DNA from: Bradyrhizobium sp. CCGE-LA001
Lineage (GTDB): Bacteria > Pseudomonadota > Alphaproteobacteria > Rhizobiales > Xanthobacteraceae
Direction: 5' to 3'
Length of the DNA stretch: 64,000 nt
NCBI RefSeq assembly: GCF_000296215.2
Contig: NZ_CP013949.1
Location: 930,001 to 994,000, forward strand
Under the pieces are notes generated by a model. The model was not told the DNA's origin. It did no database searches and saw only the letters and a program-made list of their open reading frames with translations. Positions 8,943-17,538 of this stretch are shown here, one piece after another. How positions within the stretch are numbered: the stretch's first letter is position 1; the number at the start of each line of letters is the position of its first letter. The position numbers and the translations under genes were made by a program.

Positions 8943-9128
8943 CTAGCTCGCGTGCACCGTCCGCGGATGCCGCTCATGCAGCAGCTTCGCCAGGGCGTCA
9001 CGATCGCCGGGGCGGTCCTTGACGGCGATTTCGAACAAGGCTTCCTGGATATCTCGGGGCATGTCGCCCCACGCTGCCAGAACGGCGCGTCCCAGCATCG
9101 GAGCAAAATGGTCTTCGTCGTGCTGCAT
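8943..9128 (-). CDS. Conserved-looking small protein, 61 residues
   Basis: A soluble 61-residue protein (MQHDEDHFAPMLG...) without signal peptide or membrane helix. It is mostly helical with mixed charge, for example MPRDIQEALFEIAVKDR. It has the normal codon bias of the surroundings and a GGAGGATCA ribosome binding site before the ATG. Function unknown. Confidence 0.6.
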   Translation of the reverse strand: MQHDEDHFAPMLGRAVLAAWGDMPRDIQEALFEIAVKDRPGDRDALAKLLHERHPRTVHAS

Positions 9129-9206
9129 CGCTGATCCTCCGCGCTGAAAACAATGCAGGCTCGGCTACATCGTTCCTGCTCGCGGCATCGCAAAAGCTGC
9201 GCTCGC

Positions 9207-9238
9207 AAAAAAAACGCGGCGGATCGCTCCGCCGCGTT
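9207..9238 (-). terminator. Rho-independent terminator of the DUF1013 gene
   Basis: Read on the minus strand: a 10-base stem (ACGCGGCGGA with TCCGCCGCGT), a four-base loop, then eight T. It is 30 bases past the stop of the DUF1013 gene. This is the strongest intrinsic terminator in the window. Confidence 0.85.
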
Positions 9239-9267
9239 CGAACCGGATGTCCGTGCAGGAGGGAAGA

Positions 9268-9963
9268 CTACTCCTCCTCGTCCTCCTGCTTCTTGCCGCC
9301 GAGCGTCTTCAGCTTGGCGAAGACGGCGTCGACATTGAGGTCGTCGCTGGATTTCTCCGCGGGCTCGTACTCGTCCTTGCGGGTGGTCTCCGAGGCCGGC
9401 AGCAGGGTGGCGCCGCCATAGGCTGCATCGATTGGCTTTTCCTTGGCCGCGCGCTGCACCTCGAAATCGAGCTCGATCTGCGAGCAGAGGCCGAGGGTGA
9501 CGGGGTCGATCGGGGTTAGGGACGACGTGTTCCAATGGGTGCGGTCGCGCACGCTGGCGATCGTGCTCTTGGTGGTGCCGACCAGGCGCATGATCTGGGC
9601 GTCCTTGAGCTCGGCATGGTTGCGCAGCAGCCAGAGGATGGCGCTCGGGCGCTCGTGGCGGCGCGAGACGGGGGTATAGCGCGGGCCCTTCCGCTTGGGC
9701 TGGGGCGGCAGCACCACCTTGCTCTCCTGGAGGCGGAGGCGGTAATCCGGGTTGTTCTCGCCCTTTTCGATCTCCTCGCGGGTCAGCTGGCCGTTGGAGA
9801 GGGGATCCATGCCCTTGATGCCCTGGGCGGCGTCGCCGTCGGCGATCGCGCGCACCTCGAGGGGATGCATCTTGGTGAAATCGGCGACCTGGTCGAAGGT
9901 CAGCGCGGTGTTGTCGAGCAGCCAAACGGCGGTCGCCTTGGGCATCAGAGGTGCGTTGCTCAT
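9268..9963 (-). CDS. DUF1013 family regulator
   Basis: 231 residues from the ATG at 9963, which follows AAAGGAGATTTGCC. DUF1013 proteins are conserved in alphaproteobacteria. From memory, the Caulobacter member is an essential cell-cycle-linked transcription factor. Visible features are an N-terminal helix-turn-helix-like region (KATAVWLLDNTALTFDQVAD), then RRHERPSAILWLLRNHAEL and VGTTKSTIASVRDRTHWN, a second DNA-binding-like segment, and a very acidic C-terminus. A longer frame to 10119 exists but lacks conserved character. The gene is single and ends at a strong terminator. It is divergent from ispH. Confidence 0.8.
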   Translation of the reverse strand: MSNAPLMPKATAVWLLDNTALTFDQVADFTKMHPLEVRAIADGDAAQGIKGMDPLSNGQLTREEIEKGENNPDYRLRLQESKVVLPPQPKRKGPRYTPVSRRHERPSAILWLLRNHAELKDAQIMRLVGTTKSTIASVRDRTHWNTSSLTPIDPVTLGLCSQIELDFEVQRAAKEKPIDAAYGGATLLPASETTRKDEYEPAEKSSDDLNVDAVFAKLKTLGGKKQEDEEE

Positions 9964-10226
9964 GGCAAATCTCCTTTGTGCTTCGCCCACCCCTCTGGAG
10001 GCGAAACCGGTGGTCATCAGCGATGACAGGGAATTCGCGCTATATAAGCCCGGAGGGGGTGGACACGCAATGGTTCTGCTATAGATAGTGCCTTGACAGC
10101 GCCCGAAAGGGGGGCCCAATTCCTTTGAACCGCCGTACGGTTCGAGCCGACCCTTTCAAGCCAATTCCATCCATCGACCGCCCCCGCCAGAAGGCGAAAC
10201 GGGTGATTCGGTCCCGAGATCGCTCA

Positions 10227-11195
10227 ATGTCAGCCAAACCAGACCTCAAGATCGTGCTTTGTTCTCCCCGCGGCTTCTGTGCCGGCGTGGTCCGGGCGAT
10301 CGACACCGTGGAACGGGCGCTCGATAAATACGGCGCCCCCGTCTATGTTCGCCACGAGATTGTGCACAACAAATACGTCGTCGACGGGTTGAAGAAGAAG
10401 GGCGCGATTTTCGTCGAAGAGCTGGCCGAAATCCCCGAAAACACCACCGCGCCCGTGGTGTTCTCGGCCCACGGCGTGCCGAAATCGGTTCCGTCCGATG
10501 CCCAGTCGCGCAATCTGTTCTCGCTGGATGCGACCTGCCCGCTGGTGACCAAGGTGCACCGCGAGGCCGCGATCCACTTCAAGCGCGGTCGCGAGATCTT
10601 CCTGATCGGTCATTCGCACCACCCCGAAGTGGTCGGCACGCTCGGCCAGCTTCCGGTCGGCGCCGTGACCCTGATCGAGACCGCCGAGGACGCCAAGACC
10701 ATCACGCCGAAGAACCCCGACAACCTCGCCTTCGTGACTCAGACCACGCTGTCGATCGACGACACCGCGGAGATCGTGGCGTTGCTCAAGGAGCGCTTCC
10801 CGAACATTAACGGTCCGCACAAGGAAGACATCTGCTACGCCACCACCAACCGCCAGCTCGCGGTGAAGAAGGTGGCACCGGTGGTGGACGCCTTGATCGT
10901 GGTTGGTGCTCCCAACTCGTCGAACTCGCAGCGCCTACGCGAGGTCGCCGAGCGCGAAGGCTGCAAGATCGCGGTGCTGGCGCAGCGCGCCACCGACATC
11001 GACTGGGACAAGTTCGGCAACATCACCAGCCTCGGCATCACCGCGGGCGCGTCCGCGCCCGAAGTGATCGTCGAGGAGATCATGGACGCGTTCGCCGAGC
11101 GCTACACCCTGCATGTGGAGACGGTCTCGGCCGCGGAAGAGAACGAGTTCTTCCCGCTGCCCCGTCAGGTGCGCCCCGAAGCCGCCGCCGAGTAG
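10227..11195 (+). CDS. ispH: 4-hydroxy-3-methylbut-2-enyl diphosphate reductase
   Basis: 322 residues from the ATG at 10227; an upstream extension is basic and not family-like. IspH is the last enzyme of the MEP isoprenoid pathway and reduces HMBPP to IPP and DMAPP at a 4Fe-4S cluster in the cytoplasm. The three cluster Cys lie in GFCAGVVRAID (Cys18), LDATCPLVTKVH and EDICYATTNRQ. HSHHPEV and GAPNSSNSQRL (substrate diphosphate binding) are also present. It heads ispH-thrB-rnhA, an order common in alphaproteobacteria, with six bases to thrB. Confidence 0.95.
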   Translation: MSAKPDLKIVLCSPRGFCAGVVRAIDTVERALDKYGAPVYVRHEIVHNKYVVDGLKKKGAIFVEELAEIPENTTAPVVFSAHGVPKSVPSDAQSRNLFSLDATCPLVTKVHREAAIHFKRGREIFLIGHSHHPEVVGTLGQLPVGAVTLIETAEDAKTITPKNPDNLAFVTQTTLSIDDTAEIVALLKERFPNINGPHKEDICYATTNRQLAVKKVAPVVDALIVVGAPNSSNSQRLREVAEREGCKIAVLAQRATDIDWDKFGNITSLGITAGASAPEVIVEEIMDAFAERYTLHVETVSAAEENEFFPLPRQVRPEAAAE

Positions 11196-11201
11196 ACCTT
11201 T

Positions 11202-12185
11202 ATGGCGGTCTACACCGACGTTGCCGCCGACGAGCTTGCGGATTTTTTGAAGCAATACGATCTCGGCGAATTGCTCTCCTACAAGGGCATCGCCGAGGGC
11301 GTCGAGAATTCCAACTTCCTGCTGCACACGAGTGCGGGCTCGTTCATCCTCACGCTCTATGAGAAGCGCGTGGCGAAGAACGACCTGCCGTTCTTCCTCG
11401 CGCTGATGACGCATCTCGCCGAGCACGGCATCAACTGTCCCCTGCCGGTGAAGGCGAGGGACGGCGAGGCGCTGCGCGAGCTGTCGGGCCGTCCGGCCGC
11501 GATCATCACCTTTCTCGAAGGCATGTGGCCGCGCAAGCCGAACGTGAGCCATTGCGCTGGGGTCGGCGAGGCGCTGGCGAAGATGCACCTGGCCGGCGCC
11601 AACTTTACGATCAAGCGCGCCAATGCGCTCTCCGTCTCCGGCTGGCGGCCGCTGTTCGATGCGGCTGCAAGCCGTGCCGACGAGGTGCAGCCGGGCCTGC
11701 GAGCCTTTCTTTCCGCCGAGCTCGATCATCTCTCGAGCGGCGTCTGGCCCACCGATCTGCCCGAAGGCGTGATCCACGCCGATCTCTTCAACGACAACGT
11801 CTTCTTTCTCGGCGACAAGCTCTCGGGCATCATCGACTTCACCTTCGCCTGCAACGACATGCTGGCCTATGACGTCGCGATCTGCCTCAACGCCTGGTGC
11901 TTCGAGCCGGATCATTCCTTCAACGTCACCAAGGCGCGCGCCTTCCTCAACGCCTATGGCCGGGTGCGAAAGCTCACCACGGCGGAAGAGGCGGCGCTGC
12001 CGCTGCTCGCACGCGGCGCGGCGATCCGTTTCCTGCTGACGCGGCTGGTGGACTGGCTCAACGTTCCGCCCGGCGCGCTGGTGAAGCCGAAGGATCCCCT
12101 GGAATATGTCCGCAAGCTGCGCTTCCACCAGAGCGTGACGAGCGCACGCGATTACGGGCTGATGCCGTCAGGACTGGTGGCGTGA
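11202..12185 (+). CDS. thrB: Homoserine kinase, APH-fold type
   Basis: 327 residues. It phosphorylates homoserine to O-phosphohomoserine with ATP in threonine synthesis. This is the aminoglycoside-phosphotransferase-like ThrB found in alphaproteobacteria and pseudomonads, not the GHMP kinase. The catalytic GVIHADLFNDNVFF (Asp, Asn) and the metal site GIIDFTFA are clear; ENSNFLL lies in the N-lobe. It starts six bases after ispH, and its stop overlaps the GTG start of rnhA (GTGA), so the three genes look like one operon. Confidence 0.93.
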   Translation: MAVYTDVAADELADFLKQYDLGELLSYKGIAEGVENSNFLLHTSAGSFILTLYEKRVAKNDLPFFLALMTHLAEHGINCPLPVKARDGEALRELSGRPAAIITFLEGMWPRKPNVSHCAGVGEALAKMHLAGANFTIKRANALSVSGWRPLFDAAASRADEVQPGLRAFLSAELDHLSSGVWPTDLPEGVIHADLFNDNVFFLGDKLSGIIDFTFACNDMLAYDVAICLNAWCFEPDHSFNVTKARAFLNAYGRVRKLTTAEEAALPLLARGAAIRFLLTRLVDWLNVPPGALVKPKDPLEYVRKLRFHQSVTSARDYGLMPSGLVA

Positions 12186-12646
12186 GCGAGCTTCCCAACG
12201 TCACGATCTATACCGACGGTGCCTGCTCGGGAAATCCCGGGCCCGGCGGCTGGGGCGCGATCCTGAAGTTCGGCGACAGGGAGAAGGAGCTGAACGGCGG
12301 CCAGCCACACACCACCAACAACCAGATGGAATTGATGGCGGCGATCTCCGCGCTCGAAGCGCTGAAGCGACCGTGCACGGTCGATCTCTACACCGACAGC
12401 CAGTATGTGCGGCAGGGTATCACCGGCTGGATCTTCGGCTGGAAGCGCAACGGCTGGCGCACCGCCGACAAGAAGCCGGTGAAGAACGTCGAGCTATGGC
12501 AACGCCTCGATGCGGCGCTGAAGCAGCACGAGATCCGCTGGCATTGGGTCAAGGGCCATGCCGGTCACCCCGAGAACGAGCGCGCCGATCAGCTGGCGCG
12601 CGACGGGATCGTGAAGGCAAGGCTGCAGCAGCGGGTGGGGGAGTAG
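12182..12646 (+). CDS. rnhA: Ribonuclease HI
   Basis: 154 residues, usual length. It cuts the RNA strand of RNA-DNA hybrids. Catalytic residues are Asp12 (YTDGACSGNPG), Glu50 (NNQMELMAAI), Asp72 (YTDSQYV) and Asp136 (NERADQLA), with His126 in WVKGHAGH. The start is GTG at 12182, overlapping the thrB stop by four bases; a longer frame to 11897 runs inside thrB and is not conserved in character. Last gene of the ispH operon, followed by a large palindrome. Confidence 0.95.
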   Translation: MSELPNVTIYTDGACSGNPGPGGWGAILKFGDREKELNGGQPHTTNNQMELMAAISALEALKRPCTVDLYTDSQYVRQGITGWIFGWKRNGWRTADKKPVKNVELWQRLDAALKQHEIRWHWVKGHAGHPENERADQLARDGIVKARLQQRVGE

Positions 12647-12671
12647 GGCGAACTGGCAATCGCCACAAACT

Positions 12672-12783
12672 CAACTGTCATCGCCCGGCTTGACCGGGCG
12701 ATCCAGTATTCCAGAGATGCTTGTGATCAAGCCGAGAAATCTCGGCGTACTGGATCGCCCGCCTTCGCGGGCGATGACAGTTG
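12672..12783. repeat. Long palindrome between rnhA and peroxiredoxin
   Basis: CAACTGTCATCGCCCG at the left pairs with CGGGCGATGACAGTTG at the right; inner parts (GCGATCCAGTA with TACTGGATCGC) pair again. The two converging genes end on each side, so it may act as a shared terminator. Same type as the palindromes at 8487 and 61586, though the sequence differs. Confidence 0.7.
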
Positions 12784-12805
12784 CGCAAGCGGCGCGAGCG
12801 CCGGC

Positions 12806-13291
12806 TTACAGCTGACCGAGCAGCGTATCGCCGCCGGAGACCTCGACCTTGCCGGGCATCGCCTCGAGGTTCAGCTTCTTCACCACGCCGTCCTCGACCA
12901 GCATCGAATAGCGCTTGGAGCGTATGCCGAGGCCGTTGGCAGAGGCGTCCAGCTCCATGCCGATCGCCTTAGCGAATTCGGCATTGCCGTCGGCGAGGAA
13001 GATGGCCTCGTCGCGCTGGTCGGTGTCGCGCTTCCAGGCGTTCATGACGAAGGCGTCGTTGACCGAGACGATGGCGATGGTGTCGACGCCCTTGTCCTTC
13101 ATGGCGTAGGCGTTGAGGAAGATGCTCGGCAGATGCATCTTGTGGCAGGTGCCGGTATAGGCGCCGGGCACCGCGAACAGCGCCACCTTCTTGCCTTTGA
13201 AGATATCGTCGGTGGTCTTCACCTGCGGGCCTTCCGCCGTCATCACGCGGAATTTCGCCTCGGGCAGCTTGTCGCCAGTCTGGATCGCCAT
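12806..13291 (-). CDS. Peroxiredoxin, Prx5/hybrid-type, one-Cys
   Basis: 161 residues from the ATG at 13291. It reduces hydroperoxides. VPGAYTGTCHKMHLP holds the peroxidatic Cys49; the usual family motif is PGAFTPTCS. It is the only Cys in the protein, so it must rely on an outside thiol such as glutathione or glutaredoxin. YSMLVEDGVVKKLNLE is typical of Prx5/AhpE-like C-terminal parts. No glutaredoxin domain is fused. It is transcribed alone, with rnhA converging on it. Confidence 0.9.
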   Translation of the reverse strand: MAIQTGDKLPEAKFRVMTAEGPQVKTTDDIFKGKKVALFAVPGAYTGTCHKMHLPSIFLNAYAMKDKGVDTIAIVSVNDAFVMNAWKRDTDQRDEAIFLADGNAEFAKAIGMELDASANGLGIRSKRYSMLVEDGVVKKLNLEAMPGKVEVSGGDTLLGQL

Positions 13292-13400
13292 CGTCAGTCT
13301 CCCTGAAAATCGGTCCCGCTTTTTAGACCGGGCGGCGGGCCTGCACAATATTGCCGGCGGGGAAAGCCGGCGAGGGTGACGGCCGTTCACCCCGATGTCA

Positions 13401-13955
13401 TCAGCCGGCAAACCCGCCGCCGTCGAGGAAGGCCTGCTCCGCCTCGGTGCTGTCGCGGCCGAGGACATTGTTGCGGTGGGGGAAACGGCCGAAGCGCTCG
13501 ATGATGTCGGCGTGCTCGCGCGCGTATTTCAGGTTCTCGGCATTGTCGCTGTTCTCAAACAACGCGACGCAGTGCAGCTGGTCGGCTAGGTGCTCGGAAT
13601 GCATGAAGGGCAGATAGAGGAATTCGAACAGGATGCGATCGACCCTGCGATCGACGCCGCGCGCAATGGCGCGGCGGGCGACCTCACGCGCCAGCGCATC
13701 GCTGGCAAAAGCCTGCGGCGTGCCGCGAAACATGTTGCGGGGAAACTGGTCGAGCACGATGACGAGCGCGAGCGCGCCCTCGTCGCTCGTCTCCCATGAG
13801 GCAAGCTCGCCGGCGGCCGCCTTCTGCCACAAAGCGAGAAAGCGGCGCCTGATCTCCGCGTCGAACGCGTCATCGCGCTTGTACCAGCGCGCGCGGCCGG
13901 CCTCGCGCCAGAAGGCGAGAATGCCCGATGGCGTGATGTCGCCGGCCTCCAGCAT
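13401..13955 (-). CDS. DUF924 family protein
   Basis: 184 residues, all-alpha and TPR-like, of the DUF924 family. Family sequence is visible in ILAFWREAG...WYKRDDAFD near the start, VLDQFPRNMFRGTPQAFASD in the middle, and LPFMHSEHL with FGRFPHRNNVLGR near the end. The role is not known. It starts 15 bases after the fadD stop on the same strand and is probably cotranscribed with it. The downstream peroxiredoxin is 110 bases away. Confidence 0.85.
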   Translation of the reverse strand: MLEAGDITPSGILAFWREAGRARWYKRDDAFDAEIRRRFLALWQKAAAGELASWETSDEGALALVIVLDQFPRNMFRGTPQAFASDALAREVARRAIARGVDRRVDRILFEFLYLPFMHSEHLADQLHCVALFENSDNAENLKYAREHADIIERFGRFPHRNNVLGRDSTEAEQAFLDGGGFAG

Positions 13956-13970
13956 GAATGGATGGCGGCC

Positions 13971-15656
13971 TTACGCCGCCTCCGCATTCTTCTCGTCGCG
14001 CAGCTGCCGGCGCAGGATCTTGCCGACATTGGTCTTCGGCAGGTCGTTGCGGAATTCGATGTGCTTGGGCACTTTGTAGCCGGTGAGCTGCTCCTGGCAG
14101 AACTTGATCACGGCTTCCGCCGTGAGGTTCGGGTCCTTCTTCACGATGAAGGCCTTCACCGCTTCGCCCGATTTGGAATCGGGAATGCCGATCACGGCGC
14201 ATTCGAGCACGCCCGGATGGCTCGCGATCACTTCCTCGATCTCGTTCGGGTAGACGTTGAAGCCGGAGACCAGGATCATGTCCTTCTTGCGGTCGACGAT
14301 CTTGGTGTAGCCCTTCTCGTCCATGATGCCGATGTCGCCGGTGCGGAAATAGCCGTCCGCGGTCATCACCTTCGCGGTCTCTTCCGGCTTGTTCCAGTAG
14401 CCCGACATCACCTGCGGGCCCTTGGCGCAGATCTCGCCGGCCTGGCCCAGCGGGACTTCATTGCCGTCGTCGTCGCGGATGGAGATGTAGGTCGAGGGTA
14501 CGGGAATGCCGATCGAGCCCGTGAACTCCCTCGCGGTCGCGGGATTGCAGGTCAGCGTCGGCGAGGTCTCCGACAGGCCGTAACCTTCGGCGATGAAGCA
14601 GCCGGTGATCGCCTTCCATTGGTCGGCCACGGGGCGCTGCACCGCCATGCCGCCGCCGTTGGAAATCTTCAGCTTGGAGAAGTCGAGCTTCTTGAAATCC
14701 GGATGATGCATCAACCCGTTGTAGAGCGTGTTCACGGCCGGGAAGCTGTTGACCTGATATTTCGCCAGCTCCTTGACGAAGCCTGCGATGTCGCGCGGGT
14801 TGGGGATCAACAGATTGCAGCCGCCGGCGCGCACCGCGAGCAGGTAGCAGGCCGTCAGCGCGAAGATGTGATAGAGCGGCAGTGCACAGACGATCATGAG
14901 CTGATCGACATGCGGCGGCGCGGCGAGCGCCGGCTGGAGCCAGGCGTCGTTCTGCAGGACGTTGGCGACGATGTTGCGGTGGAGCAGGGTCGCGCCCTTG
15001 GAGAGGCCGGTGGTGCCGCCGGTATATTGCAGGAAGGCGACGTCGCCGGGCGACAGCTTCGGCTTGTTGAAGGCCATGCCGCGGCCGGCCGAGAGCGCGT
15101 CGTTGAAGGACACCGCGCCCGGCAGCGACCAGGCCGGTACCATCTTCTTGACGCGGCGGACGACGAGATTGACGATCACGCCCTTGAAGCCGAGCAAGTC
15201 GCCCATGCTGGCGACGATGACATGCTTCACGCCCGTCTTCGCGATCACCTGCTCGACGGTATGCGCGAAGTTCTCCAGCACGATGATGGCCTCGGCGCCG
15301 GAATCCTTGAGCTGATGCTCGAGCTCGCGCGGGGTATAGAGCGGATTGACGTTGACCACCGCGTAGCCGGCGCGCAGCACGGCCGCGGTTGCGACCGGAT
15401 ATTGCAGCACGTTCGGCATCATGAGGGCGACGCGCGCGCCGCGCTGCAGTCCACGGCCCTGCAAATAGGCAGCGAGCGCGACCGACATCTGGTCGAGGTC
15501 GCGATAGCTGATCGACTTGTCCATGCAAATGAACGCCTTGCGGTCGGCGAACTTTGTGAAGCTCTCCTCCAGCAGGTCGACCAGCGATGCGTATTGCGTC
15601 GGCTCGATATCAGCGGGTACGCCGGGCGGATATTGCTTGAGCCAGATGCGCTCCAT
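13971..15656 (-). CDS. fadD: Long-chain fatty-acid-CoA ligase
   Basis: 561 residues from the ATG at 15656, which has AGGGGAG eight bases before it; an ATG 15 bases upstream is not needed. It activates long-chain fatty acids with ATP and CoA at the inner membrane. Signature sequences are YTGGTTGLSKGATLLHRN (AMP binding), GYGLSETSPTL, YFRTGDIGIMDEKGY, and KKDMILVSGFNVYPNEIEE, with the C-terminal PKTNVGKILRRQLR carrying the catalytic Lys. Length fits FadD. DUF924 follows on the same transcript. Confidence 0.9.
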   Translation of the reverse strand: MERIWLKQYPPGVPADIEPTQYASLVDLLEESFTKFADRKAFICMDKSISYRDLDQMSVALAAYLQGRGLQRGARVALMMPNVLQYPVATAAVLRAGYAVVNVNPLYTPRELEHQLKDSGAEAIIVLENFAHTVEQVIAKTGVKHVIVASMGDLLGFKGVIVNLVVRRVKKMVPAWSLPGAVSFNDALSAGRGMAFNKPKLSPGDVAFLQYTGGTTGLSKGATLLHRNIVANVLQNDAWLQPALAAPPHVDQLMIVCALPLYHIFALTACYLLAVRAGGCNLLIPNPRDIAGFVKELAKYQVNSFPAVNTLYNGLMHHPDFKKLDFSKLKISNGGGMAVQRPVADQWKAITGCFIAEGYGLSETSPTLTCNPATAREFTGSIGIPVPSTYISIRDDDGNEVPLGQAGEICAKGPQVMSGYWNKPEETAKVMTADGYFRTGDIGIMDEKGYTKIVDRKKDMILVSGFNVYPNEIEEVIASHPGVLECAVIGIPDSKSGEAVKAFIVKKDPNLTAEAVIKFCQEQLTGYKVPKHIEFRNDLPKTNVGKILRRQLRDEKNAEAA

Positions 15657-15843
15657 GGAAACTCCCCTCATCTCACTGAGCCCGTTGTGTCTCGGGCTTG
15701 CCTCATTGCCGCCAGTATCGAGCTTGCCGGAACGGGTGGCAAGCGGTTGAGGCTTAGGGCAAAGGTCGGAGAGTAGCCACTGGAATCATCGCAACCGCGC
15801 TGCCGCAGTGCGAAGTGCGGGCGGCTCCGGAGGCGAGGGGACG

Positions 15844-17349
15844 TTAGCCGTTGTTGGCGGGCTTGGCGGCGGCGGGCTTAGTCGCGGCGGGGTTCGTCGC
15901 TGCCTTCGGCTTGGCGGGCTTGGGAGCCTGATCGCCGGTTGCCGCGGGCTTCGCGGCAGGTTTCGCCGCCGCATCGGGCTTGGCCGCGGCATGCTTGGGT
16001 CCGGCCGGCTTGGCCGCGGCCGGTTTGGCGGCGGTCTTACCGTCGCTCTTGGCATCAGCCGGCTTGGCGTCGGGCTTCGCCGCTGCCGTCTTGGTATCCT
16101 TGGGCTTCTCTGCCGGCTTGTCGGCAGCGTCCGGCTTCTTGGCAACGCGCGACTTCTTGCCACGCGGCTTGGACGCGGTCTGCTGGTCGGCGTCGGCCGC
16201 GACCGCGGCGATCAGGGCCGTGCCGGTGCGGGTCGGGCCGGTATAGACCAGCACGGGCTCCGTGGCGGCCGGCGCCGAGGCCATCAGCTCGGAGGCCTTC
16301 ATCATCGGCGGCTGGAGCCCGGCGGTGAAGAACGAAATCTGGGCTTCGCCGCCCGTGGCCGAGGCCGATCCGGACGTGGCGCCGCCATTGACCGCAATCA
16401 GTGCACCGTCGTCGTCGCTGGCCGGGCGCTTGCGGTGAGGCCCGCACATCTCGTCGCGCAGGTTCGGCGGCGAGGCGTCGACCGGCACGAGATTGTCGAC
16501 GGCGCCGAGCGAAGGACGCAGCCAGGTGAGATTGTCTTGAGCAAAACCGCGCTCGAGCAGCTGCGCCGCCTTCACCGCGCGCGCGGTGCCGGAATTGGCG
16601 CCCAGCACCACCGCGATCAGCCGGCGGCCGTTGCGCGTCGCGGAGGCCACGAGGTTGTAGCCGGAGGCGCAGATGAATCCGGTCTTGAAACCGTCGGCGC
16701 CGGGATAGCGGCCGATCAGCTTGTTGAAATTGCCGGTGACGCGCTTGCCGAAGCGGATCGCCGGGATGTGCACGAAGTACTCGTATTCCGGCAGGTCGCG
16801 CAGGAAGGCGCGCGCCAGGATTCCGAGATCGCGCGCGGAGGTGACCTGGCCGTCGGCGGGCAGGCCGTTCGGATTGACGTAGCTTGTCTGCGTCATGCCG
16901 AGCTTCCTCGCGGTGTCGTTCATGATCGCGGAGAAACCGTCGACCGAGCCGCCGACGCCCTCGGCGAGCACCACGGCCATGTCGTTCGCCGACTTGACCA
17001 TCATCATCTTCAGCGCGTTGTCGACGGTGACTTGCGTTCCCGGCGGGAAACCCATCTTCGACGGCGATTGCGAGGCTGCCGTCGGCGACACCGTGAGCAG
17101 CGAGTCCAGCGTCAGCCTGCCGTCCTTGACCGCCCGCAGCGTCACATAGGTCGTCATGATCTTGGTGACGGAGGCGGGGTACCAGGGAATGGTCGCGTTC
17201 TCCGCCTGCAACACCTTGCCGCTGTCGGCCTCGATCAGCAGCAGCGCTTCGGCGTTCGCCGCGCGTGGCCCGAGCAATGCGGCGCATGCGAGGCCAGCGG
17301 CGAACAGGTTGAACAGCGATTTGCGAAGCAGCGGGCGAAGGGCGTGCAC
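15844..17349 (-). CDS. D-alanyl-D-alanine carboxypeptidase with long Lys/Ala/Pro tail
   Basis: 501 residues. A signal peptide ends near ANA (33). The peptidase S11 domain has all three motifs: Ser60-V-T-Lys63, Ser120-Ala-Asn122 and Lys222-Thr-Gly224. It removes the terminal D-Ala from peptidoglycan pentapeptides in the periplasm. Beyond the catalytic and beta-rich domains, the last ~115 residues are low-complexity (AKPAAAKP-type repeats), positively charged, and probably disordered; this may bind wall polymers. Ordinary DacA proteins are ~400 residues and end in an amphipathic helix, not seen here. Single gene. Confidence 0.88.
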   Translation of the reverse strand: MHALRPLLRKSLFNLFAAGLACAALLGPRAANAEALLLIEADSGKVLQAENATIPWYPASVTKIMTTYVTLRAVKDGRLTLDSLLTVSPTAASQSPSKMGFPPGTQVTVDNALKMMMVKSANDMAVVLAEGVGGSVDGFSAIMNDTARKLGMTQTSYVNPNGLPADGQVTSARDLGILARAFLRDLPEYEYFVHIPAIRFGKRVTGNFNKLIGRYPGADGFKTGFICASGYNLVASATRNGRRLIAVVLGANSGTARAVKAAQLLERGFAQDNLTWLRPSLGAVDNLVPVDASPPNLRDEMCGPHRKRPASDDDGALIAVNGGATSGSASATGGEAQISFFTAGLQPPMMKASELMASAPAATEPVLVYTGPTRTGTALIAAVAADADQQTASKPRGKKSRVAKKPDAADKPAEKPKDTKTAAAKPDAKPADAKSDGKTAAKPAAAKPAGPKHAAAKPDAAAKPAAKPAATGDQAPKPAKPKAATNPAATKPAAAKPANNG

Positions 17350-17538
17350 TATCCGATTCCGGTCCTTGGAGATCCGCCGGATACGGTCGGTTCTCGTGAT
17401 CTGATGTTCGGTTTTGAAATCCAGCGCCGCCGCTTGCGGCGTCGCAAACCTATACCGGCTGATGCGTCGAGAATAGGGGGACCGATGGGGTATTCCGCAA
17501 TGAAATAGGCCGAATTTCGACGATGCTATCGGGACTTG

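Noticed and set aside
10125..10226. A longer start for ispH
   Set aside because: The 34 extra residues are basic, without similarity to IspH, and the ATG at 10227 gives the normal length.
13962..15776. A 604-codon plus-strand frame opposite fadD
   Set aside because: Shadow of fadD; low-complexity charged translation.
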